Of a stretch of 64,000 nt of DNA, positions 1 to 8,756 are shown piece by piece. The stretch spans positions 893,501 through 957,500 of the forward strand of contig NZ_CP150637.1 of assembly GCF_038500265.1 (NCBI RefSeq), in the 5' to 3' direction. The position numbers and the translations under genes were made by a program. The notes beneath the pieces are model-generated. The model had not been told where the DNA came from and made no database searches. It saw nothing but the letters and a program-made list of their open reading frames with translations. The stretch is from Ignatzschineria larvae DSM 13226. GTDB lineage: Bacteria; Pseudomonadota; Gammaproteobacteria; Cardiobacteriales; Wohlfahrtiimonadaceae. The stretch's first letter is position 1; each line of letters opens with the position of its first letter.

Positions 1-8
1 CTTGGGGC

Positions 9-36
9 TTGTATATCATTTTAAAATCGGTATAAT
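9..36 (+). promoter_or_regulatory. candidate sigma70 promoter of the tRNA gene
   Basis: A perfect TATAAT -10 box lies at 31-36. A weak -35 (TTGTAT, 9-14) sits 16 bp upstream. The tRNA begins 11 bp after the -10 box, which fits a stable-RNA promoter. Confidence 0.5.
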
Positions 37-47
37 TAATCTCCTAT

Positions 48-124
48 TCCTCGATAGCTCAGTTGGTAGTAGCACTTGACTGTTAATCAAGGGGTCCCTG
101 GTTCGAGCCCAGGTCGAGGAGCCA
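48..124 (+). tRNA. tRNA-Asn (anticodon GTT)
   Basis: The 7-bp acceptor stem (TCCTCGA, 48-54, with TCGAGGA, 114-120), the D-arm motif AGCTCAGTTGG, an anticodon loop reading CTGTTAA between CTTGA and TCAAG, and the T-loop GGTTCGAGCCC are all visible. Discriminator G121 is followed by an encoded CCA (122-124). Anticodon GTT gives asparagine. A strong terminator follows directly. Confidence 0.95.
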
Positions 125-130
125 GATAGA

Positions 131-164
131 AACCGAAGTAGCGAAAGTTACTTCGGTTTTTTAT
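131..164 (+). terminator. intrinsic terminator after tRNA-Asn
   Basis: Ten-base inverted repeat AACCGAAGTA (131-140) and TACTTCGGTT (149-158) with an 8-nt loop, followed by a T-rich tract. Confidence 0.85.
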
Positions 165-524
165 TATCTAATAGTTTTATGGAAATGCTGATTGCGTGGA
201 CCTATTAAGTTTGAAGATGTTAATGGATGCTTTTCATTGAATGATTGAAAGAGAGGACAATTACTTGCTATAGTAATCGATCAGTAGTTCTGTAAGCGCA
301 TAATAGATCAGAATAGTGATAAAATATCTGTTATTCATTTCATCATTCATTATTGATAAGTGTGATTGATTCAGAGTGATCAGCGAACTCTGTTGAATGA
401 ATAATTTGACTTACATTACTCACATTACTCAATAAACAGAGATCCGTAAGATTAGTATAATCATCCATCATCCGTAAATATTAATGATACGCTCGGAAGC
501 GTGCCTTTAGGGAATAGAGAGAGC
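165..524 (+). promoter_or_regulatory. leader of the NAD salvage genes, with candidate promoter and 9-bp tandem repeat
   Basis: No credible gene is present. A good -35 hexamer TTGACT (406-411) is followed 17 bp later by a weak -10 (TCAATA, 429-434). The spacer contains two exact tandem copies of ACATTACTC (413-421 and 422-430), which could be an operator for an NAD-responsive repressor; that role is inference. The rest is AT-rich with no other structure I can support. Confidence 0.35.
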
Positions 525-1655
525 ATGAGTGCAAGCACACACGAAATTAAAGAGTATGAATTAAAGCATCGCGGGCAAATTAAGCGTTTAACCAATAAGA
601 CTTTTAAATTTGATGAACGAATTGGCCAAGGTTGGTTTTCGGCCGTCTACTTTTTGAAAACTGCAGAAATTGCAAAGCAGTGGGCTCCAGAGCGTATTGT
701 AACTATGCAATTCTTTCAGCGTAAAAATGGGGCTGTACTTTGCGGGATTGACGAAGCGATCTCTCTACTGCATACCTTTGCTCAAAATCCAGAAAAGCTT
801 GAAATTTGGGCGCTCAATGATGGTGATCGTATTGATGCCTATGAAACCGTACTCACTATTACCGGTAATTATCAGGATTTTGGTTTCTTAGAAGGCATTA
901 TCGATGGCACACTTGCTCGCCGGACTTCTGTGGCCACTCATGTGCTAGAAGTCGTCGAAGCTGCCGGTGACAAAGAGGTGATTTTCATGGGCGACCGGGA
1001 TGATCATTTTAGCCAACAAGCCGGTGATGGTTATGCGGCATTTATTGGTGGATCTAGCGCTCAAGCTACCCATGCGATGAATGAATGGTGGGGGATTGAA
1101 GGATTAGGTACAATGCCTCATGCCTTGATTCAGCTCTTCAATGGCGATACCTTAGAAGCCGCTAAGGCCTACCATAAAACCTTTCCTAATGACAAGTTAA
1201 TGGTATTAGTGGATTACAATAATGATGCGATTGAAGAGTCATTGAGAGTTGCGCGTCACTTTGGAGAGAAGCTCTCGGCAGTGCGTATTGATACTTCTAA
1301 TACGATGGTTGATCAATATTTTATGCGTCATCAAGATCAATTAGGCACCTTTGATCCTCGAGGGACGAATCCTACCCTTATTTTTGCATTGCGGGAGGCG
1401 CTCGATAGAGAAGGATTCCATAATGTGAAAATCGTTGTGAGTGGTGGCTTTAATGCCGAGAAAATTGCCCATTTTGAAAAGCAAAATACACCTGTAGATC
1501 TCTATGGTGTGGGCTCTAGTCTTCTGAAGGTGAATATTAGTTTTACCGGGGATAATGTTTTGTTAGATGGCAAAATGCAGGCTAAGGCGGGTCGTAAATA
1601 TCGGCCTAATCCTCGCTTAGAACAAGTTTTTTATAACGAGAATGAAGTGAAATAA
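525..1655 (+). CDS. pncB: nicotinate phosphoribosyltransferase
   Basis: The 376-residue protein belongs to the nicotinate phosphoribosyltransferase family (short bacterial/archaeal branch), which joins nicotinate to PRPP with ATP to make nicotinate mononucleotide. Family signatures visible are QGWFSAVYF near the N-terminus, the GTMPHALIQLF segment, LMVLVDYNND, RIDTSN and the phosphate-binding IVVSGGFN segment near the C-terminus. I place the start at ATG 525, preceded by the purine-rich GAGAGAG; an in-frame GTG at 501 would add eight unconvincing residues. nadE follows after 30 bp and probably shares the transcript, so the pair would convert nicotinate toward NAD, with adenylylation by NadD encoded elsewhere. 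Confidence 0.88.
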   Translation: MSASTHEIKEYELKHRGQIKRLTNKTFKFDERIGQGWFSAVYFLKTAEIAKQWAPERIVTMQFFQRKNGAVLCGIDEAISLLHTFAQNPEKLEIWALNDGDRIDAYETVLTITGNYQDFGFLEGIIDGTLARRTSVATHVLEVVEAAGDKEVIFMGDRDDHFSQQAGDGYAAFIGGSSAQATHAMNEWWGIEGLGTMPHALIQLFNGDTLEAAKAYHKTFPNDKLMVLVDYNNDAIEESLRVARHFGEKLSAVRIDTSNTMVDQYFMRHQDQLGTFDPRGTNPTLIFALREALDREGFHNVKIVVSGGFNAEKIAHFEKQNTPVDLYGVGSSLLKVNISFTGDNVLLDGKMQAKAGRKYRPNPRLEQVFYNENEVK

Positions 1656-1685
1656 CCTGTGAAATAAACTCCCCAATAAGGCTCA

Positions 1686-2489
1686 ATGAATATGCAACAG
1701 AATAGGCAACAGATTCGTCAACCGCTTTCTGCAACAGAATTATCTCAATATCTTACTTATCTTGTTTCTTGGTTAGAGGAGGAGCTTCGCTATCGCAATG
1801 CCAAAAATTTTATTTTTGGTGTCAGCGGCGGGGTGGATTCTGCTGTGGTTGCGGGAATCATGGCGCGTTATTTTCCAGATAAATCGATAGGTGTTTTGAT
1901 GCCATCACACAGTAATCCGCAAGATTTAGTGGATGCAGAGTTAGTGATGACACATTTTAATTTGCCCTATCATATTGTCGATTTGAGTGCGACTTTTGAT
2001 CAGTTAATGTTAGCCGTAGGTGAGAAATATAATCGTACCGATGATGAATCAAAAGATCGGGTGATCCGAGGGAACAATAGTGCAAGATTACGAATGACCG
2101 CCCTCTATACGGTGGCGCAAGTGACGAATGGAATTGTCGTGGGAACGGATAATGCGGTTGAATGGTATACCGGCTATTTTACTAAGTTTGGCGATGGAGG
2201 TGTTGATATCGTACCACTCATTCATCTCGATAAAGCTGAAGTTTTCATATTAGCGAAGCTGGTAGATGTTCCTCAGGGCATTATTGATAAGAAGCCCTCA
2301 GCAGGATTATGGGATTCTCAAACAGATGAAGGTGAGATGGGTGTTACCTATGATGCACTCAATCGACATCTTCGTGGGGAATCAGTGAGTGATGCTGAAT
2401 TGGAACGGATTCAATTTTGGCACGAGCGATCACATCATAAACGGGCATTACCTAGAATGCCCCATAAGCCGGTGATTGTAAAATCGTAA
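1686..2489 (+). CDS. nadE: NAD(+) synthetase, ammonia-dependent type
   Basis: This 267-residue protein amidates nicotinate adenine dinucleotide to NAD. The N-type ATP pyrophosphatase P-loop SGGVDS is at residues 47-52, and the nucleotide-binding segments GTDNAVEWYTGYFTKFGDGG and LIHLDKAEV follow in family order, with a C-terminal RSHHKRALPRMP segment typical of the short enzyme. There is no N-terminal nitrilase-like glutaminase domain (the glutamine-dependent form exceeds 500 residues), so ammonia is the expected nitrogen donor. It lies 30 bp after the phosphoribosyltransferase gene. A second in-frame ATG at 1692 is an alternative start. Confidence 0.92.
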   Translation: MNMQQNRQQIRQPLSATELSQYLTYLVSWLEEELRYRNAKNFIFGVSGGVDSAVVAGIMARYFPDKSIGVLMPSHSNPQDLVDAELVMTHFNLPYHIVDLSATFDQLMLAVGEKYNRTDDESKDRVIRGNNSARLRMTALYTVAQVTNGIVVGTDNAVEWYTGYFTKFGDGGVDIVPLIHLDKAEVFILAKLVDVPQGIIDKKPSAGLWDSQTDEGEMGVTYDALNRHLRGESVSDAELERIQFWHERSHHKRALPRMPHKPVIVKS

Positions 2490-2721
2490 CCCTCATTTTA
2501 ATAGAAGATTTAAGGCAAGTACTCTAATAAGGAAATATGATTATAAATCATTAAGTTGACCTTCTTTTGATAAATAGTGCAATGGTTAAATTTTAGTAAA
2601 TCTGTTATTATATTAATAATATTAATATTGTTATTATAATGAAGATGGATGACTGATAAATTTTAATAGATCATTCAATAAATTATTTATTATTCGTTAA
2701 ACTATCATAAAAGAGAGTCGT

Positions 2722-4206
2722 ATGAAAAAAATTCTTCTAGCAGGTATTGTTGGGGTTATTTTAGTCGGTTGTTATGATCAAGAAACACGTGATGAGATGA
2801 GCTATCTTAAACATCCTGATCGTGCACGGGAGATCTTAGAGCAGTGTGAAGCCCGTTTTGCTAAAGCGATGGATAAGCAAGATAGTAAAGCCATTATCGC
2901 TATTGAAAAAGATGCGAAATGCCGTGCCGCCGGAAAAGTTCTACATGAACTACGTCAGATGGAGCGTGAGGCAATGACTGAGACAAAATCAAGCCAAAAG
3001 GTGGCGACTCCGGCAACATCTCTCACGAATGCCCCTTCTAAACCTGCGTCTACAACGGAGCCTGTAATCGATGATCATGATAATGGTGATCAAACTGTAG
3101 TTGCGAAATCCTCAGAAAAAGCAAAACAGGCAGCGCAATTAGCCGATACGCCATCTCTTATGAGCAAAGCTGAGCAGGAAGTGATGCTAGAAGCGCAAAA
3201 ATTAGTAGAAGAAGCGCCACAAATTTCAGAGCGATTGATGCAACAAGATCAAATTTTCCAAGCGCATAGTGAAGGGGAGCGCCTTGCTGCCTTAGCACAT
3301 CATTCTGATCAATCTTCGCCTAAAGTGCATAATCGTGATGAAGAAAAATTAGAGGAAAATGTTGTTGATCAAGATGTCGGTAATGTAGAAGCAGTTAAGC
3401 CTCAAGAGGTTAAACCTCAATCTGAGATGAGAGAAGAGATGGCTGAAATGGTTGCGCCGGAAATTGCCATTACAGAGAACTCTATGCCACAAGTAGCAGG
3501 CGTTCATCCATCTTCATCGATAAATGAAGCGCAAGAAGATCGTGAGGCTGAGCACTTACGAGCTGTGACGGAACATAAAGAGCGACTCTATGCCGAACAT
3601 GGTAACGATTGGCAAGCGGTTATGAATCGTTATATTGAGTCTGATTGTGCGCATGCAACCGGATACCCAACAGCTGAATGTGTAGCATTAAAAGACCATT
3701 ATCATGAAGCAATGGCGCAAGGTCGAGAACAACTTTGGGAACAGAGTTTTTCAGAGTTATTGGGCGATGCCGCACAATATTGTCAAGAAAGTGCTTCTTC
3801 TAAACCGGTGAAAGGTTCAAGCTGTGAATTATGGCAAGATATGCGCGATGAGAAAGGAAAATTAACACTACTTGATTTAGATGTCTTTGGTGTTGAAGCA
3901 CAATACACTACATTTTGTCAGAATAAGACAAGTACACTTTGCCAAATTTGGAATAATGTATGGCAAGATAAAAGCGCAGAGTTAACCGCTTACCTCAGTA
4001 ATAATGATGCAGCTTTTAGTACAACCTATAATCGTTGCTATCAAGAGATTGTCGAGATTGATGATTCTTCAAGCTTACGTCGTGAAAAGATCGAAAAAGA
4101 GAAAGCGATTCGAACATCGACACCTTGTATGCAAGCCGCCGAAGCTTATCGTAACCGTCATTTAGGTGACCGTGCTTTTATGCATTCTGTTGAGATTAGC
4201 AAATAG
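2722..4206 (+). CDS. large cysteine-containing lipoprotein (unknown function)
   Basis: The first residues form a lipoprotein signal ending LVGC, placing the acylated Cys at residue 17; export and membrane anchoring are well supported. Residues ~27-77 (YLKHPDRAREILEQC ... KDAKCRAAG) match the spacing of EexN-like small lipoproteins (Y-L-x2-P ... C ... C-x2-A). The middle (~85-285) is a low-complexity Glu/Gln/Ala linker. The C-terminal half has further Cys residues, with a segment near 300-325 (YIESDCAHATGYPTAEC) echoing the N-terminal pattern. It stands alone, with AGAGAG before the ATG and an AT-rich upstream region. Function unknown; the EexN resemblance is by eye only. Confidence 0.7.
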   Translation: MKKILLAGIVGVILVGCYDQETRDEMSYLKHPDRAREILEQCEARFAKAMDKQDSKAIIAIEKDAKCRAAGKVLHELRQMEREAMTETKSSQKVATPATSLTNAPSKPASTTEPVIDDHDNGDQTVVAKSSEKAKQAAQLADTPSLMSKAEQEVMLEAQKLVEEAPQISERLMQQDQIFQAHSEGERLAALAHHSDQSSPKVHNRDEEKLEENVVDQDVGNVEAVKPQEVKPQSEMREEMAEMVAPEIAITENSMPQVAGVHPSSSINEAQEDREAEHLRAVTEHKERLYAEHGNDWQAVMNRYIESDCAHATGYPTAECVALKDHYHEAMAQGREQLWEQSFSELLGDAAQYCQESASSKPVKGSSCELWQDMRDEKGKLTLLDLDVFGVEAQYTTFCQNKTSTLCQIWNNVWQDKSAELTAYLSNNDAAFSTTYNRCYQEIVEIDDSSSLRREKIEKEKAIRTSTPCMQAAEAYRNRHLGDRAFMHSVEISK

Positions 4207-4218
4207 CTTATAAACATA

Positions 4219-4392
4219 TATAGTGAATTTGGTTTAAGAAAAGTAGCTTTTAAGTAGCTAGTGTGGGATTTTAAAAGAACATAAAACCGTACTCAATAAC
4301 AGTTGCAAGATGTCGGATAGAAGAGCGTCCTTGCCTCGACCAGCCGATGCGCCGGCATTTAAGTAAGCTTATTTTGAACCGATGTTACTATA
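4219..4392 (+). mobile_element. MITE-like element, long form (copy A)
   Basis: 174 bp. It starts TATAGTGAATTTGGTTTAAG and ends with the imperfect inverse of that sequence (TTTTGAACCGATGTTACTATA region). The shared core carries TTGCAAGATGTCGGATAG and GATGCGCCGGCATTT. It lies 12 bp downstream of the lipoprotein gene and encodes nothing. Sequence TA at both ends suits TA target duplication as in the IS630/Tc1-mariner group (inference). Confidence 0.75.
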
Positions 4393-4624
4393 AAACTTGG
4401 ATCACAAAGAAACACCTATTCCCACGATTGTGAGAATAGGTGTTATTGTATCTCATGCGCTCAGGTGACATTGAAGAGAAATGTGCCGCTCCTCTATTTT
4501 CCTATCATCTTTTGCAGTTCTCTATTGCTTATCACGATAGATCCCTAGCACGACACACTTCCCATCTTAATCATTTCAAACAGGAAGGTTAGTCCAAGGT
4601 TGAGGCATGAAAGGATACTTGGTA
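4393..4624. other. intergenic region with one hairpin
   Basis: An 11-bp perfect inverted repeat, AACACCTATTC (4411-4421) and GAATAGGTGTT (4434-4444), may terminate transcription; the following T-run is weak on either strand. Nothing else is recognisable up to the end of the small minus-strand gene. Confidence 0.45.
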
Positions 4625-4888
4625 CTAAGCCGCTTGCCGGTAATATTTTGCCTCAGGTGAGGCATTATACTTTTGCAAGGAAGCCATAGATTCTAATGAT
4701 CGAAAGGAAGTTGTAGCGTGATCGTGGGGACGTTTTGCTGGTACACGATTTTGCATGATTGTCGCTTGTTCTAACATTCTGGCATGAGTTTCATCTTCTT
4801 GTTGACGTAACCAATGGTTGTAGAGACGACGCTCTTTGTGTATCTGATATTTTGTAAGTAGCGATCTAACGAGTTGAGTAGGTAACAT
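4625..4888 (-). CDS. small basic protein of unknown function (87 aa)
   Basis: I choose ATG at 4888 because AAGGAG stands six nucleotides upstream; the longer in-frame reading adds an unconvincing stretch. The predicted product starts MLPTQLVRSLL, is rich in Arg, His and Gln, has no signal peptide or membrane segment and carries no motif I recognise. It is a single gene, with the minus-strand terminator at 4995-5016 separating it from the repressor gene upstream. The ribosome-binding site makes it a probable real gene. Confidence 0.5.
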   Translation of the reverse strand: MLPTQLVRSLLTKYQIHKERRLYNHWLRQQEDETHARMLEQATIMQNRVPAKRPHDHATTSFRSLESMASLQKYNASPEAKYYRQAA

Positions 4889-4994
4889 AAGGAACTCCTT
4901 AATATTGCTAAAATGTAATAATCTCGATAGGTAGATATTACAACAATGCAAAATAAAAGCAATACAAAAATGTAATTTCCTAGGTCTTTTTAAC

Positions 4995-5016
4995 AAAAAA
5001 CCACCCGAAGGTGGCT
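4995..5016 (-). terminator. minus-strand intrinsic terminator
   Basis: On the minus strand GCCACC-TTCG-GGTGG is followed by a run of T. It lies downstream of the repressor gene at 5210-5854. The remaining 5017-5209 is AT-rich with nothing recognisable. Confidence 0.75.
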
Positions 5017-5209
5017 TTGATGAAAAATTGTTATCTTATTGAATATATTGAATTAACTACCTAAAGAGATCGTTTTTCTAATTGTAAAAATTTTATATTA
5101 CATAGTAGGATTTTTGGGATTTTGGGAGAGTTTTTCCAAACTATTTGATTGTTATAGATCCTTTTGTGGGAGATTCGATCTCAAATGACTCGTCTATTAT
5201 GACAAATCA

Positions 5210-5854
5210 TCATAATGAAACCCATTTACCAATGACGGTACCGCAAATAATCGCCGCATCCGTAGCTCGGATGATTTTTTCAGGCCAATCAGGATTCAAA
5301 GGCCGGAGGTAAGTTTCACTATTTTCATAGATGATCTGCTTGAAAGTCGCTTCTTCACTGCCACTAATATGGACAACGACACAGTCTTTATTTTCAGGCT
5401 TTACTTGTGGATCCACGAAGATAATATCACCGTCTTCAAATGAGGGCTTGCCGCCGGGATTGAACATGCTGATACCTCGTACTGAGAGGGCAAAGGTGCT
5501 ATCACTATGTTTAACAGGGCAAGGAAGCCATTTCTCAGCTTCCGTAGGATCGGCAACAGAAACCCAAGCGCCGGCTGCGACCCAAGAGATCACAGGAATC
5601 ATTCCTTGAACTGACATAGATTCCTGTATAATGCCAGCTTCATGATATTGATCTAAGTACATAAAAGGCATATCGGCAGAGGATTCGATACTACGGGCTT
5701 TACGTTCACCAAATGGGCGTTTTAGATTTAAGAGTGCCGAGAGTTCGCCTTGGTTAATCCCTGTTTTTTCGATAAAAAGTGCTTGTTTACCTTGAAAATA
5801 ATCGTCGATCCAACGTTTAAGATTCGCAGATCGTACTTGTGTTAAGTCTTTCAT
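5210..5854 (-). CDS. phage CI/LexA-type repressor with S24 peptidase domain
   Basis: 214 residues from ATG 5854, which has GAGGGG just upstream. The N-terminal ~60 residues are a Cro/CI-like helix-turn-helix (KTGINQGELSALLNLKRPFG). The C-terminal half is an S24 peptidase: an Ala-Gly bond in SWVAAGAWV is the expected self-cleavage site, the nucleophile Ser lies in VRGISMFNPGG, and the general-base Lys in EATFKQIIY. Such repressors control lysogeny or SOS-linked genes and cleave themselves on RecA activation. No phage structural or integrase genes lie nearby, so it is an orphan regulator or prophage relic. Its target is unknown. Confidence 0.82.
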   Translation of the reverse strand: MKDLTQVRSANLKRWIDDYFQGKQALFIEKTGINQGELSALLNLKRPFGERKARSIESSADMPFMYLDQYHEAGIIQESMSVQGMIPVISWVAAGAWVSVADPTEAEKWLPCPVKHSDSTFALSVRGISMFNPGGKPSFEDGDIIFVDPQVKPENKDCVVVHISGSEEATFKQIIYENSETYLRPLNPDWPEKIIRATDAAIICGTVIGKWVSL

Positions 5855-6441
5855 TATCCCCTCTTTATTCGATAAGGTGAATTGATTATGGCAATTTTGA
5901 AGCAATCAATAGATACACAGTCGTAATGAATCGTGATCTTTAAAATCGAGAGATCCATAACTTTGTGATTTGTGATGATTGGATAAATTATATAATAGCA
6001 TTAAATTGAATTGCATTATTGTAATAATTGTAGTGTATTTTTAGATTTATCCAAGCATTGATTGACTTAAAATAGACTTCCGCAGGATAGCGATCTAAAT
6101 ATTCTTTAAAATTTACTTTTAAAACCTGCTTTTTAAATAGGGCTATGAAGAGGCTAGCGCTGCGAATTATTGATGATTGTTCAGGCAATAATTGAGGCGA
6201 ATAATCCGCGAAGATTATCTAAATCTGCAAGGAGATGATCAAGATATCTTAATGCTATATGATAACTTTACGTTTTTCTGCTTATGATTATGATAGGCAG
6301 GGGTAACGTAATATAGTAGATGATTAGAATAGGGATTAATTTGAAAGTTTAGTATTTAAAAACTCAGTATCTAAAAACTCAGTATTTAAAACCAAAATCA
6401 TTAATCGACTATTTTTTTACAAGGGATTTTGAAAGGAGATT
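5855..6441. other. intergenic region between repressor and deaminase
   Basis: About 590 bp, strongly AT-rich. At 6346-6391 a ~15-bp unit with core ACTCAGTATYTAAAA is repeated about three times in tandem shortly before the deaminase gene. A 66-codon minus-strand reading frame at 5988-6188 starts only with TTG and has no ribosome-binding site, so I do not call it. Confidence 0.4.
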
Positions 6442-6924
6442 ATGGATATGAATAATTCAGAACAATTTTTTACAGAAGCTGTCGATATCACACTTGAAAA
6501 TATTCACAATGGGGGAAGGCCTTTCGGTGCTGTCATTGTGAAAGAGGGGAAGGTGGTTGCGCGAGCTGTGAATAGTATGCTTGATGATTGTGATCCCACT
6601 GCACACGCAGAGATGTCCGCTATTAGAAAAGCAGCAAAAGCCCTGAAGAGTATTGATCTCACAGGGGCTATTGTATATGCAACCGGCGAACCTTGTCCGA
6701 TGTGCCAAGCTGCGATCTATATGTCTGGTATTCGAGAGGTTTACTACCTATTAGGAAATGATGAAGGTGCGCCTTATAATCTCTCAACAGCACATATTGC
6801 CCTTGAAATGCGTAAATTGCCACAACAACGTACCCATTTTACGTTCCAAAAGGTTGATGAAGCTACGCGTAAAAATTACCCTGATTTATATGCATTATGG
6901 GATCAGATACAACGGGCGCATTAG
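6442..6924 (+). CDS. nucleoside/guanine deaminase (cytidine deaminase fold)
   Basis: 160 residues with the zinc motifs of the CDA superfamily: HAEM (His ligand and catalytic Glu) in DPTAHAEMSAIRKA, and PCPMCQAAIYMSGI supplying two Cys ligands. Length and the PCPMCQAA box resemble bacterial guanine deaminases (GuaD, guanine to xanthine); a tRNA adenosine deaminase (TadA) is less likely. AAGGAG at 6433-6438 allows the ATG at 6442 or the better spaced ATG at 6448. It fits the purine salvage genes elsewhere in the window (guaB, punA). Substrate is inferred from family. Confidence 0.8.
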   Translation: MDMNNSEQFFTEAVDITLENIHNGGRPFGAVIVKEGKVVARAVNSMLDDCDPTAHAEMSAIRKAAKALKSIDLTGAIVYATGEPCPMCQAAIYMSGIREVYYLLGNDEGAPYNLSTAHIALEMRKLPQQRTHFTFQKVDEATRKNYPDLYALWDQIQRAH

Positions 6925-7008
6925 TAGATAGGCATAGTGATTGATCATTGGGTATAATCGGATGTTTTCGCCTACAGTGAAGCAATGAAGAAGAGAAAAG
7001 GAGAGGTT

Positions 7009-7233
7009 ATGTACATTCGTGGATTGATGATTTTGGTAACCTTATTGCCGATGATCATCTACTACCTTAAATTGAGTTTTACGCCGCAATCAATGGCAAC
7101 CCATTTTATGATGGGAATGCCGGAATCGATCTTTTGGGGCATTATCGTGATGCTTTGGGGCGTCTTGATGGCTTTCGTGTATGTGCTATATGCAGTGCGT
7201 CAGCCTCACTCAGAGCTGAATGAGCGCAAATAA
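7009..7233 (+). CDS. small inner-membrane protein next to the symporter
   Basis: 74 residues from ATG 7009, chosen because AAGGAGAGG precedes it (an upstream ATG at 6985 has no site). Two hydrophobic helices are visible: GLMILVTLLPMIIYYLKL and IFWGIIVMLWGVLMAFVYVLY. Small two-helix partners commonly precede SSS-family symporters, as with yjcH before actP, and the symporter gene starts 50 bp downstream. Role as an accessory subunit is inference. Confidence 0.7.
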   Translation: MYIRGLMILVTLLPMIIYYLKLSFTPQSMATHFMMGMPESIFWGIIVMLWGVLMAFVYVLYAVRQPHSELNERK

Positions 7234-7283
7234 CACGATGGAAATGGTAGAGTATAGCGAATATTAATAAGCGCTATTGATAG

Positions 7284-8756
7284 ATGAATGAGAACAGCAA
7301 TAATAACAATAATACCAGGGAAAGAAGCAGTAAGATGAAGAATGATAGCAGTGGTGACTTTAATCAGAAAAGCGTAAAGATGGCAAAAATTGAGCAAGGC
7401 AGTTCTGATTACTTTTTAGCAGGAAGATCGGTTGGGAGCTTACAAAATGCTTTTGCATTAGCCGGTGATTATCTCTCTGCAGCAGCATTTCTCGGTTCTA
7501 TTGCAATGTATTTTAGCCAAGGGATGGATTCACTCTTCTATGCAGTTGCGACCTTAATAGGTTGGACTCTTTTGCTGATTCTCTTCTCAGAGAAGCTTCG
7601 GGCAACAGCTGCTTACACCTTTTCAGATGTCATTAATCAATCATTTAATAGCGCTCGGCTTCGTGTATTGAGTGCAATGACGAGTATTTTGATCTCGCTC
7701 TTCTATCTATTAGTACAACTGATGGGAGCAGGTGCACTGCTATCACTTCTCTTCGATCTTAATTACACAATCTCACTTGTCTGTATCGGATTACTTACAG
7801 GCGGTTTAGTTTTATTGGGCGGCATGAAAGCCACCACATTAGTGCAGAGTATTAAGGCGCTTTTGCTCTTTATTTTTGCCGGCACAATGGCTTTTTTAGC
7901 CCTTAAAGAATTTCATTTCTCTCCTACTCATCTCTTCTTGCGGGTGGCAAGTCTCTCTAGTTTTGAAGCGTTAATGCCAAGTAGCGCTATTAGTTCCGGT
8001 ATTGAGCAAATCTCACTTATTATGGGATTAGTGCTGGGATTATTAGGTTTGCCGCACGTTTTAATGCGTTTTTTCACAGTGAAAGATAGTCGAACAGCCC
8101 TCTATTCCGCTGCCGGCACGACCTTATTGATCGCGCTCTTCTTTATTCTCAATCTGATTATCGGTTTTTCAGCGTATGTGTTACTCAATGGCGAAACGCT
8201 TGCTGGCGGTAGTAATATGGCATTACTGCATTTAGCGTCGCAGCTTGGTGGATCAGGTTTTAAATGGATTTTAGCAATTCTAGTATTTATTACGGTTTTA
8301 GCGGTGATTGCCGGGTTAGTCATGGCGGCGAGTGCAAGCTTAACCCGCGATATTATTCCCATTATTTGGCCACAAAAGCAAGATAGCCTGTTAGTGGCTC
8401 GCCTCTCTGTTGTGGTTATTTTCTTAATGGGAATGATCCTTGCCTATCTCTTTCAGGGAATGAACCTTGCATTTCTCTTTGGAATCGCTTTTGCGTGGGT
8501 TGCTAGCGCCCATTTTCCAGTAATGTTTTGTCGATTTTACCTACCGGGATTTAGTGAAAAGGGCGCTTTTTATGGACTTTTAGTGGGCGCTATCGGAAGC
8601 CTTCTTTTTATTATTTCTAGTAATACCGTTTGGGTCAAAATTTTAGGATTAACATCACTACATCCTTATAGCAGTCCCACGCTCTTTATTTTACCGTTAA
8701 GCTTTATCGTGATTCTGCTCTTTAGAGAGCGGAAAGTGGGCAAAAGAGAAGCGTAA
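7284..8756 (+). CDS. sodium:solute symporter (SSS family, ActP-like), atypical N-terminus
   Basis: 490 residues with about 12 hydrophobic segments. The SSS signature begins at DYFLAGRSVGSLQNAFALAG and runs through GDYLSAAAFLGSIA and MGAGALLSLLF, as in ActP-type acetate/pyruvate symporters. The helix normally preceding the DFYVAGR motif is missing: the protein starts with an Asn/Ser/Lys-rich hydrophilic tail (residues 1-38, including a run of five Asn from AAT/AAC triplets). Start choice is uncertain; ATGs at 7335 and 7380 are alternatives and none has a strong ribosome-binding site. It follows the small membrane protein and its end overlaps pdxR tail-to-tail by 60 bp. Substrate unknown. Confidence 0.8.
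   Translation: MNENSNNNNNTRERSSKMKNDSSGDFNQKSVKMAKIEQGSSDYFLAGRSVGSLQNAFALAGDYLSAAAFLGSIAMYFSQGMDSLFYAVATLIGWTLLLILFSEKLRATAAYTFSDVINQSFNSARLRVLSAMTSILISLFYLLVQLMGAGALLSLLFDLNYTISLVCIGLLTGGLVLLGGMKATTLVQSIKALLLFIFAGTMAFLALKEFHFSPTHLFLRVASLSSFEALMPSSAISSGIEQISLIMGLVLGLLGLPHVLMRFFTVKDSRTALYSAAGTTLLIALFFILNLIIGFSAYVLLNGETLAGGSNMALLHLASQLGGSGFKWILAILVFITVLAVIAGLVMAASASLTRDIIPIIWPQKQDSLLVARLSVVVIFLMGMILAYLFQGMNLAFLFGIAFAWVASAHFPVMFCRFYLPGFSEKGAFYGLLVGAIGSLLFIISSNTVWVKILGLTSLHPYSSPTLFILPLSFIVILLFRERKVGKREA

Noticed and set aside
4771-4962. Second minus-strand frame overlapping the small gene at 4625-4888
   Set aside because: The frame at 4625-4888 has an AAGGAG site; this overlapping one does not.
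5988-6188. 66-codon minus-strand frame
   Set aside because: TTG start without Shine-Dalgarno, AT-driven composition, no motif.
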